14,983 nucleotides of DNA from positions 1 through 14,983 of the forward strand of contig JAUWOI010000045.1 of assembly GCA_030612185.1 (NCBI GenBank), given 5' to 3'. The DNA is from Anaerolineae bacterium. GTDB lineage: Bacteria > Chloroflexota > Anaerolineae > B4-G1. A model generated the notes under the pieces. It worked only from the letters and a program-made list of their open reading frames with translations. It had not been told where the DNA came from and ran no database searches. Below are positions 1 through 8,500 of the stretch, one piece after another (position 1 is the stretch's first letter; every line of letters begins with the position of its first letter). The position numbers were made by a program, and so were the translations under genes.

Positions 1-1
1 T

Positions 2-772
2 ATACAGCCACGGGTGCGGCAGGTGGCGCGGGAGAAGGCCGCCGAGTTCTCCGAACGGGGCATCGGGGGCGTGGACCTCTACCTCAGTACCTTTGGGCCC
101 GTCCTGTCTGTCATCTCCCAGCACTGGCCCGTCCTCACCAGCGAGGTGGACGAGCGCACTGGCCAGCCCAAACCCCTCCGCCCCGAGACCGCGCTCGACC
201 TGGCCCGCGAGGAGGTCATCCGCTTGCGCAAGCGCGGTCTCCTGTTGGGCCGCGAGGTGCAGTTCGACCCGACCACCGACTGGTACCTGATGGCCTGGGA
301 CGCCTTCCGCGCGGAGCGCTTCCCCGCCGACGAGGCGCGCAAACTGGCGCTGGCGCTGGGGTTGGACGTGGAGCGCGATTTGGTAAAACGGCGCGTGGTC
401 AGCAAGAAGGGCAGCGACGTGATCCTGTTGCCGCCCAGGCAGCGGCGCGGCCGCGGCAAGGCCGATCCCGACGCGGAGCACTTCAACACGTGGCTGGACG
501 CGGTCCATACCGCGATGCTGGTCTATGCCGAGGACGGCGCGCGCGCCTGTGAGACCTTCCTCAAGCAGGCCGGGTTGCGCAACGACGGCACATTCAAAGC
601 TTGTCTGCAGGCGATGCTCAACGCGGTGCCCCGCACGCAGATCAAGGGCCAGTTCGTCCGCCCCGAGGCGGAGGTGCTGGACCGGTTGCGCCTGGCGTTC
701 TTCGAGGAGTTGGAGGTGCGGGTGGAGGAGGAGCTGGAGGCGAAGCCGGAGCAGATGCAGTTGCAGATATAG
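2..772 (+). CDS. DUF1156-type DNA methyltransferase, C-terminal part (5' end outside window)
   Basis: The frame is open from the window edge, so the first in-window GTG (14) is probably not the start; 256 residues are visible. The sequence 'GGVDLYLSTFGPVLSVISQHW' style segment followed by 'LRPETALDLAREEVIRLRK' resembles the C-terminal region of COG1743/DUF1156 adenine-specific DNA methylases (about 900-1000 aa). These modify host DNA in anti-phage systems. The catalytic DPPY/NPPY and SAM motifs would lie upstream and cannot be checked here. The end is rich in Glu (positions 700-760) and stops with TAG. Codon use is very GC-rich: one 60-base line (181-240) counts 44 G+C. It is followed after 33 bp by the NERD-helicase. 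Its last ~40 codons recur at 2771-2914. Family assignment is by remembered pattern and moderately secure. Confidence 0.65.
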   Translation: MQPRVRQVAREKAAEFSERGIGGVDLYLSTFGPVLSVISQHWPVLTSEVDERTGQPKPLRPETALDLAREEVIRLRKRGLLLGREVQFDPTTDWYLMAWDAFRAERFPADEARKLALALGLDVERDLVKRRVVSKKGSDVILLPPRQRRGRGKADPDAEHFNTWLDAVHTAMLVYAEDGARACETFLKQAGLRNDGTFKACLQAMLNAVPRTQIKGQFVRPEAEVLDRLRLAFFEELEVRVEEELEAKPEQMQLQI

Positions 773-805
773 GTCGGAATCGGAAAACAAAGAAAGGGTG
801 ACCAC

Positions 806-2716
806 ATGCCAGCGCAAATGTTTCCCAGCAAACTAGATCGAAACCACATCCGTTTCCGTGGCAAACGTGGCAGTGCCGAATATGAATTCTATCATTTACT
901 GAAAGAACAACTCAGTCCCGGATGGAGGGTCATGTGGGGCAGAGATCTAGAGGCCCCATATCCAATTGACGGTTCCACGGAAGGGGAAGTCGACTTCATT
1001 GCGATCCATCCGCACTTTGGAATGTTTATGCTCGAAGTCAAAGGGGGCGGCCTGGAGTACCGCGAGGACGAGCATGTTTGGGTTAGCTGGGGGCGTGGTG
1101 GTGAAGAATATGAATTGTCGGCGAGCCCTTCAGCACAAGTAAAGAGAACTTGCCGCTTGTTGCGTGCGATTTTCAAAGAAGACCCCAATTGTCCCGGTTA
1201 TCTAAAATCGTCCAATTTCGAGATCTGTTGGGCCGTGGTTTTCAACCAGTGCCGATTGGAAGGCATATTGCCAGCCGATCTGCCTCGTGAATTGGTTCTG
1301 GACGAACTAGATATGGACCGTATCGAGTTGCGCCTGCAAACTCAGGTGCACCAGCATTTTCTCAGAAAGGCATACGTTCGCGCCATCGAACAAGACTCCA
1401 GGCGCGGCAAGAAACGCAGATACCGTCACGATATGCCTCGCGACCAAATCGAAGAAGATGTCTGGAGAAGATGCATACGCACATCAGATGATGGATGGGG
1501 GTATTTGCGGGCAAAATTCCTGGCAAGCGAACTCCAGGTGAAGCCACCCCGTCTGTCCACACAGATCAAGCAGGAATCTGAGCAACTCCGTCTATTAACA
1601 GATGAACAGTACAAAGTCATCGAGTCCCTGGAAAGCAGGGAATACTTGCGTGCCAAGGTGAGAGGCTGTTCAGGATCTGGTAAGACCCTCTGTGCGATTG
1701 AGCTTGCCCGTCGGTTTGCAAAGAGAAAGAAAAAAGTCCTATTGCTATGCTACAATCCGGCATTGAAAGACTGGTTGAGGCGCGAGACGAGAAACAAACG
1801 ACAGTTCATTAGAGCTTACACTATTCATGGTTTTTGTCGTTCCGAAGTGGATGATTTACCCAACGCATACGCTGTCTCACCGCACAGCCGAACTGAGATC
1901 CTCGACTACGAGTGGCCACTGAAGCTCTCTGAGCATCTCGACACTGCTACAAGACGCTACGATGTAGTAATCGTTGATGAAGCCCAGGATTATCGTGGTC
2001 TCTGGTGGAGCGTTATTCCCAAGTTGCTTCGTGGTGATGGATCTCGGTTCTTCGTCTTCTACGATGAGAACCAGATTCTCTATCACGATAGTGCCATTGG
2101 AGAAATCCCAATCAACGGGTTGCCCCTCATTCTGCGTCGAAACTGTCGTAACACCGAGAGGATTCATGATTTCATCTCATTGTTTTACCACGATCCTGAG
2201 GAGATCATCTGCCAGGGTCCTGAGGGAACTCTACCAAAGTTGTTTGTTTATGGTGATGAATCCCAGCAGCAAGATGGCTTGCGCCGCCTGCTTGCCCGCT
2301 GGGGTGAGGGTCTAAAGGATAGGCCTCAGCCTTATGATCGGGTTGTAGTCTTGACACTCCACGGGCGGACGACAACCTTTCTGAAAGACACTCCAAAGAT
2401 CGGGAATGTCAATCTCGTCGAACGTCCAACCCAGCTTTCCAGGGCTGAAGAAAGTGCGAGGGAACCATACACAGTACTTTGGTCGACGGACCGCCGTTTC
2501 AAGGGGCTTGAGAGTGATGCAGTTATGCTCGTTGACATTGATCAACGGGTAGAGGATTCATTTGTCGACCAACTGCTCTATGTCGGAGGTTCACGGGCTA
2601 AGCATCGCCTGTATGGCTTCGTGCATAAGCAGTCGCTTGACTGGCTGCGGTCAAGGGTAGATTCACGGGCGGAGTTCTACGAAGACGTATCCGTATTGGC
2701 AGATCTTGAACTATGA
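806..2716 (+). CDS. NERD-domain nuclease fused to UvrD/DUF2075-like helicase
   Basis: A 636-residue protein with two parts. Residues ~20-130 form a NERD (PD-(D/E)XK-like) domain with 'GEVDF' (E61, D63) and 'EVKGG' (E77, K79), so the nuclease residues look intact. Residues ~265-630 form a superfamily 1 helicase/ATPase core: Walker A 'GCSGSGKT' (287-294), Walker B 'VDEAQD' (390-395), a motif III-like 'VFYDENQ', 'LRRNCRNT', 'FKGLESDAVMLVD' and a late 'YVGGSRAKHRLYGF'. NERD-helicase fusions are known in defence contexts and are expected to degrade or unwind foreign DNA in the cytoplasm. The start is supported by 'AAAGGGTG' 7 bases upstream. Base composition is clearly lower in GC than the preceding gene (line 1741-1800 counts 29 of 60), suggesting separate acquisition. 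It sits between a methylase end and a second copy of that end. Confidence 0.85.
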   Translation: MPAQMFPSKLDRNHIRFRGKRGSAEYEFYHLLKEQLSPGWRVMWGRDLEAPYPIDGSTEGEVDFIAIHPHFGMFMLEVKGGGLEYREDEHVWVSWGRGGEEYELSASPSAQVKRTCRLLRAIFKEDPNCPGYLKSSNFEICWAVVFNQCRLEGILPADLPRELVLDELDMDRIELRLQTQVHQHFLRKAYVRAIEQDSRRGKKRRYRHDMPRDQIEEDVWRRCIRTSDDGWGYLRAKFLASELQVKPPRLSTQIKQESEQLRLLTDEQYKVIESLESREYLRAKVRGCSGSGKTLCAIELARRFAKRKKKVLLLCYNPALKDWLRRETRNKRQFIRAYTIHGFCRSEVDDLPNAYAVSPHSRTEILDYEWPLKLSEHLDTATRRYDVVIVDEAQDYRGLWWSVIPKLLRGDGSRFFVFYDENQILYHDSAIGEIPINGLPLILRRNCRNTERIHDFISLFYHDPEEIICQGPEGTLPKLFVYGDESQQQDGLRRLLARWGEGLKDRPQPYDRVVVLTLHGRTTTFLKDTPKIGNVNLVERPTQLSRAEESAREPYTVLWSTDRRFKGLESDAVMLVDIDQRVEDSFVDQLLYVGGSRAKHRLYGFVHKQSLDWLRSRVDSRAEFYEDVSVLADLEL

Positions 2717-2770
2717 AAGCCTGAAGGTGACGTCTGGATAAGGTCTGTCGTCACCGTCCCCAGGCCGAAG

Positions 2771-2914
2771 GGCAAATTCGTCCGCCCCGAGGCGGAGGTC
2801 CTCGACCGGCTGCGCCTGGTATTCTTTGAGAAGTTGGAGGTGCCGGTGGAGAAGGATCTGGAGCTAAAGCCAAGGCAGTTGAGTTTGCTTGAGGGCGAAG
2901 TGGAGAGAGGATAA
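2771..2914 (+). pseudogene. Remnant second copy of the DUF1156 methylase 3' end
   Basis: The frame reading 'GKFVRPEAEVLDRLRLVF' continues to TAA at 2912-2914. It matches the end of the first gene (647-763) at about 95 of 117 bases counted by hand, without gaps. Weaker similarity ('VPR..KG') reaches back to about 2759. There is no room for a start or a domain, so it is a fragment. Its stop overlaps the next ATG (TAATG), which looks like the original translational coupling between a complete methylase and the downstream gene. The rest of that copy is missing, replaced upstream by the NERD-helicase. Confidence 0.8.
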
Positions 2915-3510
2915 TGTCGATTAGTGGACATCTCACCGGTCGAGTGCAAAAGGTAATAACCCCGGAATTCGTCGCAAGAATGCGTCGTCGGAGACCAGGG
3001 TACGACAGCATTTACGACCTGGTACAGAGATACGATGATCTTCCACCTGACGAGCGCATGCAGATGAGTGAGTCCCACTTGATCGAGTCTTACATCCAAC
3101 CCATGTTTGAAACCCTTGGCTGGTCTGTAGATAGAGAGGGACACAATATTGCTATTGACGAACGCGTTTTTCAAATTGACCTCGTTTTGAAGTACCGCGA
3201 TCTTCGCGTCCCTGTGAAGACCGAGAAACCCGGTGATCAACACAGTTCTGAAGCAGCGGGCGACTCGGTTCGTGAATATGCTCTGGTTTCGGGTATGTCA
3301 TGGGGGATACTCACTGACTTCGAGACCATCCGTCTCTGGGACTTGAGAGACCCCAACCGCCCCAACTTGATCATAGAACGGATCCGTGGTCCTACGTCGC
3401 CGACGACAGGGAAAAAGACGACCTGCTGGCAGCAGAGATGTTCTACAAAAGGTTTGCTCAGCCACCGTCTAAGAAGGAGCCTCCGTCATTCCAGCCAGTC
3501 GCAGATATGA
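2914..3510 (+). pseudogene. Broken type I/IIG restriction N-terminal domain (HsdR_N-like), frameshifted
   Basis: Residues ~50-155 ('LIESYIQPMFETLGW', 'FQIDLVLKYRDLRVPV', 'ALVSGMSWGILTDFETIRLWDL') follow the pattern of the PD-(D/E)XK domain at the N-terminus of type I HsdR and type IIG restriction enzymes. The usual catalytic E-x-K just before 'KPG' reads K102-T103-E104, so the acidic and basic residues are swapped and cleavage is unlikely. After 'IIERIR' (near 3387) this frame turns into Ser/Arg/Cys-rich sequence. The overlapping frame then gives natural-looking 'WSYVADDREKDDLLAAEMF', which continues without a stop into the KAP gene. One missing T near 3387 would explain this; restoring it makes a single 879-residue product with 3507-5552. 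A sequencing error cannot be excluded. The start ATG overlaps the methylase remnant stop. Confidence 0.6.
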
Positions 3511-5552
3511 CGAAAGCGGATCAAATCGCTGCAGACGTAGAGCTTGGGGTTTTGACCCCGTCCCAGGCGCTGGCCTTCGCTCGTCTGGTGCCGGAACTCT
3601 CAGAACGAGCGGAAGCACTGCTCAAACTGGCCCCACACTTATCAGAACAGTTGTTGGAGGAAGCGCTGGCAGCAGCACGTGAAATCGAAGCCGAAGCGCC
3701 ACGTGCGCGAGCGTTAGAAGGAGTAGCGCCACATCTACCAGAGGGCCTAAGAGAACAGGTGCTAGAGGAGGCACGCGCAGCGCGCGCGGCGGCCCAAGAG
3801 GCCCCCACTGAGCCAGAGAGGATAGAGCGAATTGAAATCGCCACCCGTGCTCTGGCCGACACCCCAAGCAAGATTGACCTGCTAGGATTCTCAGTCTATG
3901 CGAGAGCATTGGCCGATTTCATCAAGAATGAAAAGACCGAAAAGCCACTGACGATAGGGATAGATGCGGCCTGGGGTATGGGCAAGACGACGCTGATGCT
4001 TATGATCAGGGATCAATTGACGGGACAGGGAGAGAAGAAGAGGAGAAAGCGCGAGCGCTCATTCCCAACCGTCTGGTTCAACGCCTGGAAATATGATCAA
4101 GAGGAATCCCTATGGGCAGCACTGGCCCTGGAAATCCTCGCACAGGCCCGAAAGCGGTTCAGTTGGTGGAAGCGAGCACAGCTTTGGATGAATCTGAACT
4201 ACAGGAGGATTGATCGAGCGCTGTTATGGCGCAGTGTGCTTAAGCTACTGGTAAGCGCTATCGGTATCTATCTACTTGGGATAGTGGTTTTCGTAGCTAT
4301 AGCGATCGGATTGGGAACTGACGTAGTTGTGAAGTACGCCAACACTGTTGGCCTCTTGGGATTGATCCCGGCCGTCTATGCCGCCGGCAAGGAGATCTAT
4401 GACCGTCTTGCAGGGCCTTTTGACCTGAAGCTCGCTGAATACGTGCGCAAGCCGAACTACAAGGAGCGCATTGGCTTCCTGGCTCAGTTTGAGGAAGACT
4501 TTGAGCGAGTGATAGATGCCGTCACTGAGAATGGCCGATGGTCGCTGGTTGTGTTTATTGACGATCTAGATCGGTGCGCACCGCCGACACCAGCCGAGAT
4601 CATCGAAGCCATCAACATCTTGCTCGACGCAAAACACTGCGTCTTTGTCATTGGCATGGATGCCCAGGCGGTGGCAGGCAGCATCGAGGCGAAGTACAAG
4701 GACTTGCAGTATTGCCTCGATGATGCCGATGACCCAGGTGGGTTGACACTGGGCCAGCGTTTTTTGGAGAAGATCATCCAAATCAACTTCCGTATCCCGA
4801 GGGCCGACCCGAAGGTAGTGAAGTTCTTCGTTGATGCGAACCTTGACGCATTGAGGGGAGGACCACCACTAGAGCCAACCGAGCAAGAGGTTATAGGGGC
4901 TGAGCAGTTGATCGAAGCAGAGCAGAGAGCAGGCAAGTCACTGGACGAAGCTGCTCAAGCGGTTCAAGCAGCCAGGCCCGACATACCGCGGGAGGTAGTA
5001 ACAAAGGCAAGAGAGGAAGTATTTGCCAAATCCTTCGACGATTCCGAGGATGTGAGACGTGCCATCCACGAGGCAGCCCCGTACCTGGGACTCAACCCGC
5101 GCAAGATCAAGAAGTTTATCAACATCTTCCGACTTCAATCTCTGATCGCCAACCGGCGGGGGCTGCTGGAGACCGGGGTGATCAGGTTAGACCTTCTGGC
5201 CAAATCACTGACCATTGCAATGCGTTGGCCTGACATGATCGAAGCGATGATGACTGATCAGAACTTTGTCAACAGCCTGCAGGAGGCGCGTCAGACGCGA
5301 GAACAATTGAGGGACTGGATCCAGTCTAGAAGAATAACAGAAGAAGAAGTGCAACAAGAAACGAGCATTCTTCAATCCCGCCTCGATGTTCTCGTCGCTG
5401 ATCCGCGAACAAAGCGGCTGATAGATGCTACTGACCTCATTCATTTGTTGGAAGATATGACTGGCCCTGACATTGAAGCATTGCCCTACTATCTTCACTT
5501 GACACAGAGCATTGCCGAGAGGCCCAGGGCGGTGCGCACGGAACACGAATAA
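3507..5552 (+). CDS. KAP family P-loop NTPase with N-terminal helical repeats
   Basis: 681 residues from ATG 3507; ATG 3438 in the same frame is an alternative, but residues before 3507 look like the tail of the restriction domain. Residues 34-92 carry two helical repeats ('RAEALLKLAPHLSEQLLEEALAAA' type, period 32) as seen in NTPases of filamentous bacteria. Walker A is 'GMGKTT' (157-162). 'WFNAWKY' and 'FIDDLDR' (Walker B, D352/D353) are hallmarks of KAP NTPases, followed by 'FVIGMDA' and the C-terminal 'NPRKIKKFIN' sensor-like motif. One clear transmembrane segment (~247-270) and a weaker one (~280-297) interrupt the NTPase domain, as is usual for KAP proteins, anchoring it at the inner face of the membrane. 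KAP ATPases recur in phage-defence loci. No good ribosome site precedes either start; coupling to the upstream frame (ATGA at 3507) is likely. Confidence 0.85.
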   Translation: MTKADQIAADVELGVLTPSQALAFARLVPELSERAEALLKLAPHLSEQLLEEALAAAREIEAEAPRARALEGVAPHLPEGLREQVLEEARAARAAAQEAPTEPERIERIEIATRALADTPSKIDLLGFSVYARALADFIKNEKTEKPLTIGIDAAWGMGKTTLMLMIRDQLTGQGEKKRRKRERSFPTVWFNAWKYDQEESLWAALALEILAQARKRFSWWKRAQLWMNLNYRRIDRALLWRSVLKLLVSAIGIYLLGIVVFVAIAIGLGTDVVVKYANTVGLLGLIPAVYAAGKEIYDRLAGPFDLKLAEYVRKPNYKERIGFLAQFEEDFERVIDAVTENGRWSLVVFIDDLDRCAPPTPAEIIEAINILLDAKHCVFVIGMDAQAVAGSIEAKYKDLQYCLDDADDPGGLTLGQRFLEKIIQINFRIPRADPKVVKFFVDANLDALRGGPPLEPTEQEVIGAEQLIEAEQRAGKSLDEAAQAVQAARPDIPREVVTKAREEVFAKSFDDSEDVRRAIHEAAPYLGLNPRKIKKFINIFRLQSLIANRRGLLETGVIRLDLLAKSLTIAMRWPDMIEAMMTDQNFVNSLQEARQTREQLRDWIQSRRITEEEVQQETSILQSRLDVLVADPRTKRLIDATDLIHLLEDMTGPDIEALPYYLHLTQSIAERPRAVRTEHE

Positions 5553-5588
5553 GCTGCGAGAATTATCAAGCCCAAGAAGTGAATTTCG

Positions 5589-8500
5589 ATGAAAATATCC
5601 ACACGGCTCCGTGACCATGACTTCCAAATCTCATACGGCCCCTCCGACGACCGTCTGCACGGGTTCTACATCCCCGCCCTACAGGCCAGCGTGCGCTACG
5701 ACCGGATGACCGGCTACTTCACCAGCAGTGCACTGGCCGTGGCGGCTGCTGGCATAGCGCATCTGATCGCGGGCGGTGGACAGATGAGATTGCTCGTCGG
5801 GGCGCAGTTGCGGCCTGAGGACGTGGAGGCCATCCGTGAGGGACACGACCTACGGGAGGTCATCGCCGCCCGCCTGGGAGCCGCCCTGCCCGACCCAGAG
5901 ACCCTGGCCGACCAACTGATGCGCGACAGGCTGGCAGCGTTGGCCTGGATGGTGGCGACCGGGACATTGGAGATCCGCGTTGTTCTCCCCAAGGGTCCGG
6001 ACGGGTTTCCCCTACCCGCGTCTGAGGCCCGTGACTACTTTCACCCCAAAGTCGGCATCTTCACCGACGCCCAGGGCGACCAAATTGCCTTCAGTGGCAG
6101 CGTCAACGAGTCCGAAACCGGATGGCGGCGCAACTATGAGCAGTTTATGGTCTTCCGCTCCTGGATGGAGGAGGGACGGCTCTACGTGGCCGAAGCGATA
6201 GGCCGCTTTGAGCGGTTGTGGTCACACCGCGAGCCGGATTGGATATCGCTCCCCGTTCCCGAAGCAGCCCGCCAGAGTCTCCTGCGTTACGCCTCGTCCA
6301 GTGCCCCCACTCGCGATCCCCTGGAACGCGCGCCGGAGACGGTGCGCGAACGGGTCGCCGAGATAGTGCTGGCCCCTGCCCTGCGGCAGGAGCAGATCTT
6401 ATGTCAGTTCCTGCGTGATGCGCCACACCTGGTCGGAGCCTCGGGCCTGGGGGCAGCCACCTGCGCCGTCGTGCCCTGGCCGCACCAGCAGGCCGTCGCC
6501 TGCCGGGTCGTGGAGAGTTTCCCCTCCCGGTACTTGCTGGCGGACGAGGTTGGCCTGGGCAAGACCATCGAGGCGGGGCTGGTGTTACGCCATCTCTGGC
6601 TGAACGGCGTCGTGTCTCGCGTGCTCATCCTGGCTCCCAAGTCCGTTTTGCGCCAGTGGCAGGAGGAACTGTACGAGAAGTTTGCTCTCAACGTGCCTGT
6701 CTACGACGGTGTGGTCTTTCGAGATATTTGGGGAGAAGAACGGGTGCCGACCACGCCAAACCCGTGGGATAGCGTAGGCCTGGCGCTGGCCTCCAGCCAG
6801 TTGGTCAAGCGGCGGGAGCGGCAGCAGACGTTATTGGAGGCCCGCCCGTGGGACCTGGTGATCGTGGACGAGGCCCACCACGCGCGGCGCAAGGATTTCC
6901 TGGACCTGAGAAGATATCGCCCTAACCGGCTGTTGGAACTGCTCAACCAGTTGCAGGCCCGCACCCGAGGTATCATGCTGATGACGGCCACTCCCATGCA
7001 GGTGCATCCCATCGAAGTGTGGGACTTGCTCAACCTCTTGGGCCTGAGCGACGAATGGGGAGCCGATGGTCGCCACTTCCTCCGCTTCCACAGTGAACTA
7101 CGCCGTCCCCTGGATGAGACAGATTGGTCGTTTGTCTTCCGTCTCCTCCGCTCGGAACTGGCGATGGAGAATGGGCGGTTGGACCCGCAGTTCGAGGCCA
7201 CAGCGTTGCAGGAGTTGGGGCCGGTGGATTGGGAGCGGGTGCGCGGCTTGGTGAACGAAACGAATCCGGGCCGCACCATCCAACGTCTCCCACCCAAGGC
7301 GCGCTGGATGGCGGTTAGTATGCTCAAAAGACACACCCCGCTGCGCCGGCTGTTCTCTCGCAACACACGCCACCTGCTGCGGGAATACGTCCAACGGGGG
7401 TTGCTCCAGGCCAACGTGCCCGATCGTGACCCGCGCCTGGTATGGATCCCGATGCGCGACGAGGAACGGGCACTCTACGAGCGGATCGAGGAGTACATTT
7501 CCCACTTCTACCGTAAGTACGAGGATGAGCGCAAGGGGCTGGGCTTCGTGATGACCGTCTACCGCCGGCGGTTGACGAGCAGTTTCTATGCCGTGCAGCA
7601 GAGCCTCAAGCGGCGACTGGCTTTCCTGCGCGGCCAGGCTGACCCTTCGACAGGCTCAGGGCAGGCTCCTTCGACAGGCTCACCGCCACGCCTGCCACGA
7701 GAGTACTCTCGCAGTGGAGTACTCGCGGTGGCAGGGCAGGCTCTGGGACTGGTCGAGGACGACGTGGAGCAAGAGGAACTGAGCCTGGATGTGGACGAGT
7801 GGGATTTGGCGGACCGCACCCTGTTCCGCGAAGAGATAGCGTACGTCGAGGATTTTGTGCGTGCGTTGGGCCTGCTTGGCGGTCACGGCTCCAAGGTCGA
7901 GCGACTGCTGAAGGACATGAACGAGGCCTTTCGCCAGCGGGACACGGTGATCGTCTTCACCCAGTACACCGACACAATGGACTTCCTGCGCGAGCAGTTG
8001 CGGCAGAGTTACGGGCCACAGGTGGCTTGCTACAGTGGACGTGGTGGCGAGCGTTGGGATGGCGTGATGTGGGTGCCAGTGAACAAGGAGGAGATCAAAA
8101 ACGCATTCCGAGAAGGCCAGGAGATCAAGATACTTCTCTGCACCGAGGCGGCCAGCGAGGGCCTCAACTTGCAGACCTGTGGCGTATTGATCAACTACGA
8201 CATGCCCTGGAACCCGATGCGGGTGGAACAGCGCATTGGGCGCGTGGACCGCATCGAACAGCGATACGAGGAGGTCTGGATCCGCAACTACTTCTACGAG
8301 GACACCATCGAGGCGCGGGTCTACCAGGCTCTCTCCCGGCGCATTGATTGGTTCCAGGACGTGGTAGGGCCGCTGCAACCCATCCTGGCCTCCATCGGGC
8401 GGACCATCCAGATGTTGGCGATGGTGCCAGAGGCCGAACGGCAGGAGGCGCTGCGGGCCGAACTGGAGCGTATCCAGGCTGAACTGGACAACGTGCAGGC

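Noticed and set aside
3409..3420. Programmed -1 frameshift at GAAAAAG before the KAP gene
   Set aside because: A -1 slip here would join the two frames, but the heptamer is G AAA AAG rather than A AAA AAG, and the sequence already looks natural in the other frame from about 3387, upstream of it. A simple deletion fits better.
6701..8378. Two long minus-strand frames (237 and 232 codons) opposite the PLD-helicase
   Set aside because: The plus strand holds conserved helicase motifs throughout; the minus frames are by-products of high GC.
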